Source of the DNA: JOPF133 sp052144935
GTDB taxonomy: Bacteria; Acidobacteriota; Terriglobia; Bryobacterales; Bryobacteraceae
Assembly: GCA_052144935.1 (NCBI GenBank)
Contig: JBKQPR010000212.1
Coordinates: 1 to 53,583, forward strand
Length of the DNA stretch: 53,583 nt
Reading direction: 5' to 3'
Shown here: in pieces, positions 43,018 to 51,335 of the stretch
Numbering within the stretch: position 1 is the first letter of the stretch
Layout: every line of letters begins with the position of its first letter
The notes under the pieces: model-generated
The model's database searches: none
What the model was told of the DNA's origin: nothing
What the model saw: the letters and a program-made list of their open reading frames with translations, nothing else
Made by a program: the position numbers and the translations under genes

Positions 43018-43702
43018 GCAGCGGCGGCGCGCCGTCCGGTACACTGGCTTTCCAGGAGCTCCCACTTGCGATTTCATAAAGCGGTCATCACCGCCACCGG
43101 CCCCGACCAACGCGCTTTGCCCCTCCAGACCCTGATCGACCGCGACGGCCGCGAGAAGTCCGTCCTCGGCATCCTCATCGAACAGGCCCTCGCCGCGGGC
43201 GTCGAGGAGATCTGCGTGGCCGGGCGCGGCGCCGCGTACTATGGCCTGACGCGCCACCGCAGCGGCGTGCGCATCCGCGGCGGCGTGCCACGGACCTACT
43301 ATGTCGGCGTGGAGATCTCGATGCCTTCGATCCCGGCTTCCCGGCTCCGCTGAAGGCGTTGACGGTAGTGCCGTTCGGCATGGAGGAGGGCACCGAAGTG
43401 CGCATCCCCGACCGCGAATTCGGCCTGATCGTGGGGCCGCCGGCCGAGTTCCGTTTCTTCACCTCGGCGGCCCGCAAAAACGACCAGCCCGGCGACCTGA
43501 TTGAAGACATCGGCGACGAACTCGCCGAGCTGTCGCCTATGGAGGTGAGCTTCGGCAGCGGCGAGACGTCGGCCGAAGTGGTGCCGGTATCGTTTGAAAA
43601 CGGTGGTCACCGAAACGGGTGTGTTGCAGCTCTGGTGCGTGGCCCGCGACGGGCGGAGGTGGAAGCTGGAGTTCAATGTGCGGGAGCGGGTGCAGGGGTA
43701 AG
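43018..43702 (+). pseudogene. chimeric fragment B: nucleotidyltransferase start joined to Hsp70-like C-terminus
   Basis: From 43018 to about 43222 the DNA is nearly identical to 46436-46640: the untranslated leader, TTG start and first 50 codons of the sugar nucleotidyltransferase. It then switches to RGAAYYGLTRHRSGVRIRGG and, in shifting frames, VPFGMEEGTEVRIPDREFGL, ELAELSPMEVSFGSGETSAE and LQLWCVARDGRRWKLEFNVR. The latter are typical of the C-terminal part of bacterial Hsp70-family (DnaK-like) proteins. At least two frameshifts are present and the ATPase part is absent. The high identity of the first part implies a recent duplication. Confidence 0.75.
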
Positions 43703-43911
43703 TCGGGATCGACACGCCGGTCGCCAGGGCCCCGCTCTGCGGCAGGTTTCACGTAAGGCTGGAAATGGGTGCCCAGCACCGGGAAGAACAGTGGAAGGAA
43801 GCAACGCGGCGAGAGCAGGGGACTGGCCTCCACGGCACAGAAAGCGTGACAACCGGGACAGGATGCACTAGGCTGCGAGGCTGCGCGACAATTGAAGCGG
43901 AAAGGCTGACG

Positions 43912-44169
43912 ATGACAATTATCTTGCGACCTGAACAAGAGCGGGTCCTGATGGACGCGATCAAGTCCGGATTGGCTCACAACGCCGATGAAGCTCTCGA
44001 CCAGGCCCTGGATGCTCTCCGCGGGCGCCTGCCTCCGCGCACAGCGGGCGAAACTCCCGACGAATCCGTAGCGGCGGCGGCCAGACGGCTAGGAACCTTC
44101 GGAAAACGGCATGGGCTTTCGCTTGGCGGCATGACGGTGAAAGAGTTGCTCCATGAGAGCAGGCCGTGA
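43912..44169 (+). CDS. VapB-type antitoxin
   Basis: The 85-aa protein starts at ATG 43912 (MTIILRPEQERVLMDAIKSG). An N-terminal RHH-like strand-helix is followed by ADEALDQALDALRGRLPP and a long tail ending GLSLGGMTVKELLHESRP, the usual toxin-binding C-terminus (KELLHEGR-like) of VapB antitoxins. It overlaps the vapC start in GTGA, so both are made together. It is expected to bind DNA at its own promoter and to block the VapC nuclease. Family assignment rests on the partner as much as on the sequence. Confidence 0.85.
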   Translation: MTIILRPEQERVLMDAIKSGLAHNADEALDQALDALRGRLPPRTAGETPDESVAAAARRLGTFGKRHGLSLGGMTVKELLHESRP

Positions 44170-44582
44170 GCCGGCTGGTTCTGGACGCATCGGTCGTCTT
44201 AACCTGGTGCTTTCCCGATGAGGAGTCGCAGAAAGCCTTGGAAATTTCAGAGCGGATCGCCAAGGGTGACCGGGTGGCGGTGACGCCCTTCTGGCGGCAT
44301 GAAATTCTGAACGCGCTCCTGGTCGGCGAAAGAAGGAAGCGCCTTACCCCTGAGCTTTCCCAGGCCTTCATCGACGACCTGAACCGCTTGCCGATAGACG
44401 TGGATGAGGGCGCGACTTCGGCGGTCGTGTTCGAAGTGACGCAAGCGCTCTGCCGCAAGCACGGCCTAACGGCCTACGACGCCGCCTACCTGGAACTGGC
44501 CTTGCGCGGCGGTCACGGTCTGGCGACGGTTGATGATGCTCTGCACAAGGCAGCGGCGGCTGAGAACGTGTCGCTGCTCTGA
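44166..44582 (+). CDS. vapC: VapC-type PIN ribonuclease toxin
   Basis: The 138-aa PIN protein starts at GTG 44166. Catalytic acids can be placed: Asp7 (LVLDASVVLTW), Glu in FWRHEILNALLVGE near 46, Asp in LTAYDAAYLELALR near 103 and Asp in LATVDDALHKAA near 121. All four are present, so it should be an active Mg-dependent RNase, typically cutting tRNA or rRNA. Length is normal. It lies directly downstream of its antitoxin. It differs from the PIN relic at 12.2 kb. Confidence 0.93.
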   Translation: MSRLVLDASVVLTWCFPDEESQKALEISERIAKGDRVAVTPFWRHEILNALLVGERRKRLTPELSQAFIDDLNRLPIDVDEGATSAVVFEVTQALCRKHGLTAYDAAYLELALRGGHGLATVDDALHKAAAAENVSLL

Positions 44583-44747
44583 GCGCGGCAGCATAGTGGG
44601 GCGGTAGGGAAGTGGGGGTCAAGGGCCGCCCGGCGCCGCCCACCGCAAATTCCTTGGCGGCCAACCAACCTTTCTCGGTGAAATGAAACAGGCTCCATAG
44701 CACACTATGTTCTTTACAACATATGATCTGCATGACATACCATCGGA

Positions 44748-45110
44748 GTGAAGTGGGAAGTTGAATTCCATAAGGACTTCGATCCCGAATTCGACGCGCT
44801 GCCGGATGACGTGCAGAACGAATTACGCGCTCATGCCCTATTGTTGGAGCAGTTTGGCCCCCAGCTCGGCAGGCCCCGCGTCGATACGCTCAAAGGTCCG
44901 CGCCACGCGAACATGAAGGAGTTGCGCTTTGACGCGGCAGACGGTGTCTGGCGCGTCGCCTTCGCGTTCGACCCGAAACGCAACGCGGTCCTTCTGATCG
45001 CGGGAGACAAGTCGGGCGGCGGCGAGAAGAGATTTTATCGCCAGCTCATAGCCAAAGCCGACGAGAGATTTGACGAGCACCTGTCACAAACGAAGAAGAA
45101 GGGAACATAG
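44748..45110 (+). CDS. higB: HigB/Gp49-type toxin
   Basis: The 120-aa protein starts at GTG 44748 (VKWEVEFHKDFDPEFDALPD). The pattern FDALPDDVQNELRAHALLLE, GRPRVDTLKGPRHANMKELR, then WRVAFAFDPKRNAVLLIAGD, and a tail KRFYRQLIAKADERFDEHL is that of the phage-derived Gp49-like/HigB family of RelE-fold ribosome-dependent mRNA nucleases. The order toxin-then-antitoxin is also typical of HigBA. The antitoxin gene follows after 2 bp. All usual basic and aromatic positions are kept, so activity is likely. Confidence 0.93.
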   Translation: MKWEVEFHKDFDPEFDALPDDVQNELRAHALLLEQFGPQLGRPRVDTLKGPRHANMKELRFDAADGVWRVAFAFDPKRNAVLLIAGDKSGGGEKRFYRQLIAKADERFDEHLSQTKKKGT

Positions 45111-45112
45111 CC

Positions 45113-45466
45113 ATGCCAATCACGCTGAAGGACAAAATGAAGGAACTGAGCCCCGCCCAACGCAAGAAGGTCGAGGCCCGCGCCGCTGAACTGATTGCCG
45201 AGGAGATGACCTTACGCGAACTGCGGCACGCGCGCAAGCTCACGCAGGTAAAGATGGCCAAGACACTCGGGGTCACCCAGGACAGTGTTTCGCGCCTCGA
45301 AAAGCGGAGCGATCTCTTGCTGTCCACGCTCCGAAAAACGATCGAGGCTATGGGCGGAAATCTGTCGCTGGTCGCCGAGTTTCCCGACCGTGCGCCAGTG
45401 GTTCTATCTGGCATTGCCGAAGATGATCCGAGGCCAAAGCCGGCAAGCCGGAGACGTCTCGCCTAA
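45113..45466 (+). CDS. higA: HigA-type XRE antitoxin
   Basis: The 117-aa protein carries a helix-turn-helix at about 30-75 (LRELRHARKLTQVKMAKTLG, VTQDSVSRLEKRSDLL), followed by LRKTIEAMGGNLSLVAEFPD, standard for the antitoxins that accompany Gp49-like toxins. The N-terminal helix (LSPAQRKKVEARAAELIAEE) probably contacts the toxin. It starts 2 bp after higB. It should repress the operon and neutralise HigB. Confidence 0.94.
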   Translation: MPITLKDKMKELSPAQRKKVEARAAELIAEEMTLRELRHARKLTQVKMAKTLGVTQDSVSRLEKRSDLLLSTLRKTIEAMGGNLSLVAEFPDRAPVVLSGIAEDDPRPKPASRRRLA

Positions 45467-45514
45467 GATTTGGCTAGGCCAGGCCAGATTTTTCGGCGAG
45501 GGCAGGACGGATCC

Positions 45515-45600
45515 CTCTGTGGCCTCTGCCTCCTCCGCGCCCTGCACCTCCTTGTGTTCTCCGCGCCTCCTCCGTGGCCTCCGCGTCTCTGTGGTGAACG
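45515..45600. repeat. decayed copy of hairpin repeat family H
   Basis: CTCCGCGCCTCCTCCGTGGC and TCCGCGTCTCTGTGGTGAAC match the right arm of the H copies at 7.9 and 18.3 kb with many changes. The left arm is missing, so it should not fold as the intact copies do. Confidence 0.5.
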
Positions 45601-45718
45601 CCAGGTAGCTCAGTCACAAACTTCACCCACCAAAATCTCCTTCCTTTCCAACCACTTGCCCCCGTCACCCCCAGCCAGCCGTATCTCCCATGCTATACGT
45701 CGGATTGAGGACCCCAGC

Positions 45719-46420
45719 ATGTCCAAATCTCCCTCCGAAAAACAACTCCAAGCCAACCGCGCCAACGCCGCTCGCTCGACCGGCCCGCGCACCACCGATG
45801 GCAAGACCCGCTCCGCCCAAAACGCCCGCAAACATGGACTCACCGCCGCCGCCATTGGCGCCGAAGAACGCGATGCCGTCGACCAGCTCAAAGCCGGCCT
45901 CGTCGCCCGCTGCCAACCCCTCGACGCCCAGGAACTCCTTGCCGTCGAGCGCATCGCCCGCGCCCAGCACGCCCTCCTGCGCGCCTCACGCCTGGAGTCC
46001 GGCCTCTTCACCTGCGCCATCAGCCAGGCCCTCGACAACGGCGAAACCACCGGCGACCCCGACCCCGACCACACCCTCGCCGACGGATTCCGCCGCATGG
46101 TCCACGAGTCCTCCGACGTCTGGAAGCTCTGCCTCCGCTACCAGGCGCAAGCTCAGCGCAACTACCGCCTCGCCGTCCAGGATTTCGACCGCCTCAAAGC
46201 CCAGCGGCCACCCATCCCAAACGAACCCGTTTCCGAGCCGGAATCCGAATCCCCTCAGCCACTTAAGCCCGAACCAAACGAACCCGAACCGGAACCGGTC
46301 AAACGCAACAATTTTCGACCCCGCAAACCCGAGCCGCCCACTCCCGAACCCGTGCCTCCGCCCGGGTATCGCTTCTACTCCTCGATCGTCCGCATTCCGC
46401 GCAACCCCCGCGATTGGTGA
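45719..46420 (+). CDS. hypothetical protein of the STGPRT-N-terminus type (233 aa)
   Basis: The protein begins MSKSPSEKQLQANRANAARS, followed by TGPRTTDGKTRSAQNARKHG, a head shared by many short hypothetical proteins of Acidobacteriota and Planctomycetota. A helical centre (VERIARAQHALLRASRLESG; FRRMVHESSDVWKLCLRYQA) follows. The tail from about 165 is very Pro/Glu-rich (EPVSEPESESPQPLKPEPNE), then ends YRFYSSIVRIPRNPRDW. ATG 45719 starts the conserved head. Function unknown; from memory such genes often lie near repeats or mobile DNA. It precedes the sugar nucleotidyltransferase gene by 50 bp. Confidence 0.8.
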   Translation: MSKSPSEKQLQANRANAARSTGPRTTDGKTRSAQNARKHGLTAAAIGAEERDAVDQLKAGLVARCQPLDAQELLAVERIARAQHALLRASRLESGLFTCAISQALDNGETTGDPDPDHTLADGFRRMVHESSDVWKLCLRYQAQAQRNYRLAVQDFDRLKAQRPPIPNEPVSEPESESPQPLKPEPNEPEPEPVKRNNFRPRKPEPPTPEPVPPPGYRFYSSIVRIPRNPRDW

Positions 46421-46470
46421 TCCCCTAAACTCCCCGCCGTCCGTTACACTGGCTTTCCAGGAGCTCCCAC

Positions 46471-47328
46471 TTGCGATTTCATAAAGCGGTCATCACCGCC
46501 GCCGGCCCCGACCAACGCGCTCTCCCCCTCCAGACCCTGATCGACCGCGACGGCCGCGAGAAGTCCGTCCTCGGCATCCTCATCGAACAGGCCCTCGCCG
46601 CGGGCGTCGAGGAGATCTGCGTGGTCGTCTGGCCGGGCGATGAGGCCCGATACTCCCAGGCCGCCGGCGGCTACACCGGTGCGGTCCGTTTCGCGGCCCA
46701 ACCCCGCCCGCTCGGATACGGTCACGCTATCCATTGCGCCCGCGCCTTCGTGGGATCCGACCCCTTCCTGCACATGGTCGGCGATCACCTCTACGTCAGC
46801 CCCGGTCAACCCGCCACGCAACAGGTCGTCGAGGTCGCCCAAGCCGAAGAATGCTCCGTCTCCGGCGTCCAAGCCACCCGCGAATCCCAGTTGCCTTTCT
46901 TCGGCGCGGTCGCCGGCCGCCGCCAGACCGGCCGCTCCGGGATCTACCGCATCGATACGGTCATCGAGAAGCCCACCCCCACCGAGGCCGAACAGCGCCT
47001 GGTGGTCCCCGGCATCCGCGCCGGCTACTATCTCTGCTTTTTCGGCATCCACGCCTTCACCCCCACCGTCATGGACCTGCTCGGCGCCGCCATCGCCGCC
47101 GCGCCCGAGACGCCCCTCACACTCTCCGCCATCCTCGCCGAACTGGCCCACCGCGAGCAGTACCTCGCCCTGGAAGAGGCTGGCCGCCGCTACAACCTCG
47201 GCGCGCCCTATGGCTTGCTGACGGCGCAAATGGCCCTCGCCCTGCACGGTCGCGATCGCGGCGAAGTGCTTTCCCGCCTGGTCGAGTTGCTGGCCGATCA
47301 GGCGCTCGCGGAGGGTGGCCGGCAGTGA
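46471..47328 (+). CDS. sugar-1-phosphate nucleotidyltransferase (GalU/RfbA-like)
   Basis: The 285-aa protein starts at TTG 46471, preceded by CAGGAG. It is a nucleotidyltransferase of the NTP-transferase fold: AVITAAGPDQRALPLQTLID (a divergent nucleotide-binding loop), RPLGYGHAIHCARAFVGSDP, FLHMVGDHLYV with the metal-binding Asp, IDTVIEKPTP and IRAGYYLCFFGIHAFTP. It most resembles UTP-glucose-1-phosphate uridylyltransferases, but the start loop is atypical (AAGPDQR rather than AAGxGTR), so the substrate is uncertain. Its stop overlaps the GTG of the 1173-aa kinase/pyrophosphorylase gene, implying a joint sugar-nucleotide pathway. The 5' end is duplicated at 43.0 and 42.7 kb. Confidence 0.88.
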   Translation: MRFHKAVITAAGPDQRALPLQTLIDRDGREKSVLGILIEQALAAGVEEICVVVWPGDEARYSQAAGGYTGAVRFAAQPRPLGYGHAIHCARAFVGSDPFLHMVGDHLYVSPGQPATQQVVEVAQAEECSVSGVQATRESQLPFFGAVAGRRQTGRSGIYRIDTVIEKPTPTEAEQRLVVPGIRAGYYLCFFGIHAFTPTVMDLLGAAIAAAPETPLTLSAILAELAHREQYLALEEAGRRYNLGAPYGLLTAQMALALHGRDRGEVLSRLVELLADQALAEGGRQ

Positions 47329-50300
47329 TCCCTCTGGTCGAAGTCATCACCTCACAGGAACCCGAGATCCGCGACCGCGCCCTCGATTCCGTCTGCGCCG
47401 GATTGCCGCTTTACGCTCTTCTGGCAGAGTGCCAGGCCCTCGACCGCTTCCGCCGCTCCAGCGACAACCTCTACCAGCGCGTCCGGGCCCTCTTCTTCCT
47501 TTACGCCATCCATCGCTACCACATCCCCCCGCGCGATCCCACCGGAGCGGCTTCGCAGATCCCCTTCTCCGGCTATTCCAACCTGCTGAAGCGCCGTTTC
47601 GAAGAGGCCATCGATATCTTCCTCGCCTCGCAAGCCGCCCATGGGCCGGGCGCCGCCATCTCCAGCGCCCTCGCCGCCGCCTACCGCGGCCTGGGCTTCC
47701 AGACGCTCGCCGACCAGGTCCGCCGCAGCGTGCGCTCCGTCCGCGGCAACCAGTGGATGTTCCGCACCGGCCATCCCGCGGACTACCCCCTCCGCCTCCG
47801 CCCTGAGCTGCTGCGCCCCGCCTCCGGCCTTTACCCCGTGCTCCGCGAATCCACCCCCGTCCGCATGGATCTCACCCACAGCGGCTGGAGTGACATCTTC
47901 TTCCTCGGCATGGACTACCCCGAGGGCGCGCGGGTTCTCAACATCTCGGTCGATCTTGCCGTCCACGGCGGCGGCCCGGGAGCCGTGCGCGGCGCCAACC
48001 CCGGGGCCGGCCACGGCTCGGATCGCGGCTCCGAACAGAGCCACGACCGTCAGGGAGTGGTCCCCCCCGGCACCGCCGGCCCCACAGCCGACCCCACCGC
48101 CGACCCCACAGCCGACCCCAGTGCCGTTCACGGGACCGAGCCCCGCGTCCCCGGGGCCGTCCGCGGCGCGGGCCTCACGGCCGAGCCCAAACCGCCCGTC
48201 GAGGCCTACCTCCGCGTGATCGATCAACCGGTCCTCCGGCTTGTCAGCGTGGATTTGCAGGCCACCGCCGAGATCGCTTCCATCGCCGAGGTCTTCGACT
48301 TCGCCCGCGATTACCTGGGATTGCTCAAAGCCGCCGTGATCGCCTCCGGCCTCGTGCCGCCCGGCATGGAGGGCGCGTCGCAGCCGCTCTCCGAGGTTCT
48401 CGCGCGGCTCACCGGCGCCGCGGGGCTGGGGATCGAGATCGTGAGCAAGGTCAACGGGATTCCCAAGGGATCGCGCCTGGCCGTCTCCACCAGCCTGCTC
48501 GCCGCCCTCATCTCCGCCTGCATGCGCGCTACCGGCCAGGTCCGGCGCCTCACCGGCGGATTGGACGAAGAGGAGCGCCGCCTGGTGGCCGCCCGCGCCA
48601 TCCTGGGCGAATGGCTGGGCGGTTCCGGCGGTGGCTGGCAGGATTCCGGCGGCGTCTGGCCCGGCTTCAAGCTCATCTACGGCGTGGCCGCCACTCCGGA
48701 CGACCCCGAATTCGGCATCAGCCGCGGCTGCCTGCTGCCCCGCCATCGCCTCTTCGGCGCGGCCGAGATCGCGCCCGAAACCCGCCAGCTCTTGCAGGAT
48801 AGCCTGGTGCTGGTGCATGGCGGAATGGCCCAGGACGTGGGCCCCATCCTGGAAATGGTCACCGAGCGCTACCTCCTGCGCTCCGAGAAGGAATGGGTGG
48901 CGCGCCGCGAGGCCATCGGCATCCTGGATGAAGTGCTGGTGCAGCTTCGGCAGGGCGACGTGCGCGCCATCGGCCGCTCCACCGAGCGCAATTTCGAGGG
49001 GCCCATTCAGACCATCATTCCCTGGGCCGGCAACCTTTATACGCAAACCCTGATCGAGCGCGTCCGCGCCGAAATGGGCGACGATTTCTGGGGCTTCTGG
49101 ATGCTCGGCGGCATGTCCGGCGGCGGCATGGGCTTTCTATTCGACCCGCGCCGCAAGGCCGAAGCCCAGGAACTTCTGCAGCGGATCATGAGCGAAACCA
49201 AGGCTGCCATGCAGCACGCCGTGCCGTTCGCCATGGAGCCGGTGGTGTACCGCTTCACTATCAACGAGTGCGGCGCCATGGCGGATTTGCGCACCGGCGA
49301 CGACGCCCTAATGCCTGCGGAGTATTACCCGATCGCCGTCCCTCCGCTGGTCCGCACCGAAACCAAATTGCTATCCCCCGCGCACCGCGCTGAGCTCGAC
49401 CGCTTCGCCTCCGCCTGCCACAACCTGCCCGAGTTCGGCGGTATGGTGCAGCAGATGTTCGATCACCTGCTGCCGCGCGGCCACGAGAAGCCGTCTGGCG
49501 CCGCCGACAGTCTGGACACGCTGCTGCGCGCCCACGGTTTCGACGCCGTGCAACACGAGCAAATTCAAACCGACCTCCGTGCCGGCCGCATCGGCCTGGC
49601 GCAGAACCGTTTGCCGGCCTCGAGCGACATTCAGGACGTCCAGCCCGGCGACCTGGCGGACGCTACCAAGAGTATCGAGGAGCACTATCGCCGCACCGGG
49701 CTGGATGCCCTGGCGAGCGGCTGCGTGGCGGTGGTAACGCTCGCCGGCGGCGCCGGCAGCCGCTGGACTAAGGGCGCGGGCGTGGTGAAGGCGCTCAACC
49801 CTTTCTGCCGGTTGGGCGGCCGCCACCGCTGCTTTGTGGAAGTGCACTTGGCCAAGAGCCTGCGTACCGGCCGCCAGACCGGTACGCTGCCGCCGCACGT
49901 CTTCACCACCAGCTATCTGACGCACGACGCCATCGCCGCCCATCTGCGCGCCTGCCGGAATTACGGCTACCCGGGCCCGGTGCTGCTCTCGCCCGGCAGG
50001 AGCGTCGGCCTGCGCATGGTCCCCATGGAGCGCGATCTGCGTTTCGCCTGGGAGGAGATGCCGCAGCAGTTGCTCGACGAGCAGGCGCAGAAAGTGCGCG
50101 AAAGCCTCCACAACACCCTCATCCAATGGGCCCGCCAGGCCGGCGAAGGCGGCCACTACACGGACAACCTTCCGCTCCAGTGCCTCCATCCGGTGGGGCA
50201 CTGGTACGAGATCTCCAACCTGCTTCGCAACGGCACGCTGCTCCGATTACTGGACGAATATCCCCGGCTGAACTACCTGCTGGTGCACAACATCGACACC

Positions 50301-50846
50301 GCCGGCGCCGATCTGGACGCGGCCCTGCTCGGGCACCATATCGAAGAAGGCGCGGCGCTCACCACTGAAGTGATTGCCCGCCAGTTGGAGGATCGCGGCG
50401 GCGGTCTGGCGCGAGTCAATGGCCGTTTGCGGCTGGTGGAGGGAATGGCGTTGCCGCGCGAAGAGATAGAATCCCAGCTTTCGTATTACAACAGCGCCAC
50501 GTATTGGCTCGATCTCGACCGCGTCCTGGCGGTTTTCGGCCTCGGGCGCGGCGATCTGGCTGACCAGGAGAAACTCGCCGGCGCCACCCGCCGTCTGGCC
50601 GCGCGAATGCCCACCTACATTACTCTGAAGGACGTCAAGAAGCGCTGGGGCAAGGGCCAGGAAGACATCTTCCCGGTGGCCCAGTTCGAGAAGCTGTGGG
50701 GCGATATGACCGCCCTTCCCGATCTTAGCTGCCGGTACGTGGTTGTCCCCCGCATGCGCGGCCAACAACTGAAAGAGCCCGCGCAACTGGATGCCTGGCT
50801 GCGCGATGGGTCGGCGGCTTACATCGAGGCGCTTTGCGGGTGGTAG
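47325..50846 (+). CDS. fucokinase-like GHMP kinase fused to UDP-sugar pyrophosphorylase
   Basis: The 1173-aa protein starts at GTG 47325, overlapping the previous stop. After a helical N-terminal region (to about 210) lies a GHMP sugar kinase of the L-fucokinase type: GIPKGSRLAVSTSLLAALIS near 378, GGGWQDSGGVWPGFKLIYG near 434 and the C-terminal GGMSGGGMGFLFDP near 595. From about 790 a UDPGP-type pyrophosphorylase follows: VTLAGGAGSRWTKGAGVVKA near 806, FTTSYLTHDAIAAHL near 861, LHPVGHWYEI and YYNSATYWLDLDRVL. Such enzymes salvage free sugars to NDP-sugars; the domain order is the reverse of FKP. An odd Pro/Gly/Asp insert (about 214-292) comes from a dispersed repeat. Confidence 0.85.
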   Translation: MIPLVEVITSQEPEIRDRALDSVCAGLPLYALLAECQALDRFRRSSDNLYQRVRALFFLYAIHRYHIPPRDPTGAASQIPFSGYSNLLKRRFEEAIDIFLASQAAHGPGAAISSALAAAYRGLGFQTLADQVRRSVRSVRGNQWMFRTGHPADYPLRLRPELLRPASGLYPVLRESTPVRMDLTHSGWSDIFFLGMDYPEGARVLNISVDLAVHGGGPGAVRGANPGAGHGSDRGSEQSHDRQGVVPPGTAGPTADPTADPTADPSAVHGTEPRVPGAVRGAGLTAEPKPPVEAYLRVIDQPVLRLVSVDLQATAEIASIAEVFDFARDYLGLLKAAVIASGLVPPGMEGASQPLSEVLARLTGAAGLGIEIVSKVNGIPKGSRLAVSTSLLAALISACMRATGQVRRLTGGLDEEERRLVAARAILGEWLGGSGGGWQDSGGVWPGFKLIYGVAATPDDPEFGISRGCLLPRHRLFGAAEIAPETRQLLQDSLVLVHGGMAQDVGPILEMVTERYLLRSEKEWVARREAIGILDEVLVQLRQGDVRAIGRSTERNFEGPIQTIIPWAGNLYTQTLIERVRAEMGDDFWGFWMLGGMSGGGMGFLFDPRRKAEAQELLQRIMSETKAAMQHAVPFAMEPVVYRFTINECGAMADLRTGDDALMPAEYYPIAVPPLVRTETKLLSPAHRAELDRFASACHNLPEFGGMVQQMFDHLLPRGHEKPSGAADSLDTLLRAHGFDAVQHEQIQTDLRAGRIGLAQNRLPASSDIQDVQPGDLADATKSIEEHYRRTGLDALASGCVAVVTLAGGAGSRWTKGAGVVKALNPFCRLGGRHRCFVEVHLAKSLRTGRQTGTLPPHVFTTSYLTHDAIAAHLRACRNYGYPGPVLLSPGRSVGLRMVPMERDLRFAWEEMPQQLLDEQAQKVRESLHNTLIQWARQAGEGGHYTDNLPLQCLHPVGHWYEISNLLRNGTLLRLLDEYPRLNYLLVHNIDTAGADLDAALLGHHIEEGAALTTEVIARQLEDRGGGLARVNGRLRLVEGMALPREEIESQLSYYNSATYWLDLDRVLAVFGLGRGDLADQEKLAGATRRLAARMPTYITLKDVKKRWGKGQEDIFPVAQFEKLWGDMTALPDLSCRYVVVPRMRGQQLKEPAQLDAWLRDGSAAYIEALCGW
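48011..48060. repeat. fragment of dispersed repeat family P inside a coding sequence
   Basis: CCACGACCGTCAGGGAGTGG and the preceding GATCGCGGCTCCGAACAGAG match the inverse of 15445-15490 in copy 1, nearly base for base. Here they are translated as HGSDRGSEQSHDRQGVVPPG within the kinase/pyrophosphorylase. Just downstream, short tandem units encode TADPTADPTADP (48084-48118). Confidence 0.75.
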
Positions 50847-50862
50847 GGGCTGCGTGCGCTCT

Positions 50863-51023
50863 GGCATAATCGGCCTGGATCTCCACCAGACTCTCCACGC
50901 CATGGGAATTGCCGCCAGCGAGGCTGCCGGTCTGCGCGAGAATTTCGGCGCCATGGCCAAACCCTTCCAGTCCGGCCGCGCGGCCGAGTCCGGAATCGTC
51001 GTTGCCGAGCTGGCGGCGCTGGG
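50863..51023 (+). pseudogene. internal fragment of an MmgE/PrpD-family dehydratase
   Basis: A plus-strand frame reads IIGLDLHQTLHAMGIAASEA, then AGLRENFGAMAKPFQSGRAA and ESGIVVAELAALG. This matches the middle of MmgE/PrpD (2-methylcitrate dehydratase-type) proteins (the L-x-ALGIAASxAAGLREN-x-G-x-M-x-KP-x-H-x-GRAA stretch). Neither end of the gene is present. It starts 16 bp after the preceding stop and ends at a hairpin. A short insertion-deletion relic is the best explanation. Confidence 0.65.
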
Positions 51024-51030
51024 AGCAGTT

Positions 51031-51065
51031 CCAAGGGAAAGAAACCGTAGGTTTCGTTCCCTTGG
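51031..51065. terminator. 16-bp hairpin with 3-nt loop
   Basis: CCAAGGGAAAGAAACC (51031-51046) pairs with GGTTTCGTTCCCTTGG (51050-51065) with one mismatch and a GTA loop. It lies 185 bp after the large kinase gene, so it may end that transcript, although no U-tract follows. It could equally be a small repeat. Confidence 0.5.
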
Positions 51066-51335
51066 GGCTGCCGCCTAAAATGCGCCCAACCCACCCTCAA
51101 AAAGTAACCCACTCCCAAACGGAAGGGGGATCCCCGCCTCCCGGCCTGTATTTTGCCTGTTATTTACAGGTGGACTACGTGATCTCTGCTCCTACCGCTC
51201 CTTATCTTGGACACCCCGCCACAATACCGAGTGTTCTTCAGTGCGCCTCTTTGCTCAAAAATAGCGTAGAAACTCCAGAGAGGGGATGGCCTGAAAATCG
51301 AGTTCATCCCCTCGGCGCTCTTCCGTGACTGACCC

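Noticed and set aside
47352..49046. 564-codon frame antisense to the kinase/pyrophosphorylase
   Set aside because: Gly/Ala/Asp shadow without motifs; the plus strand is clearly coding.
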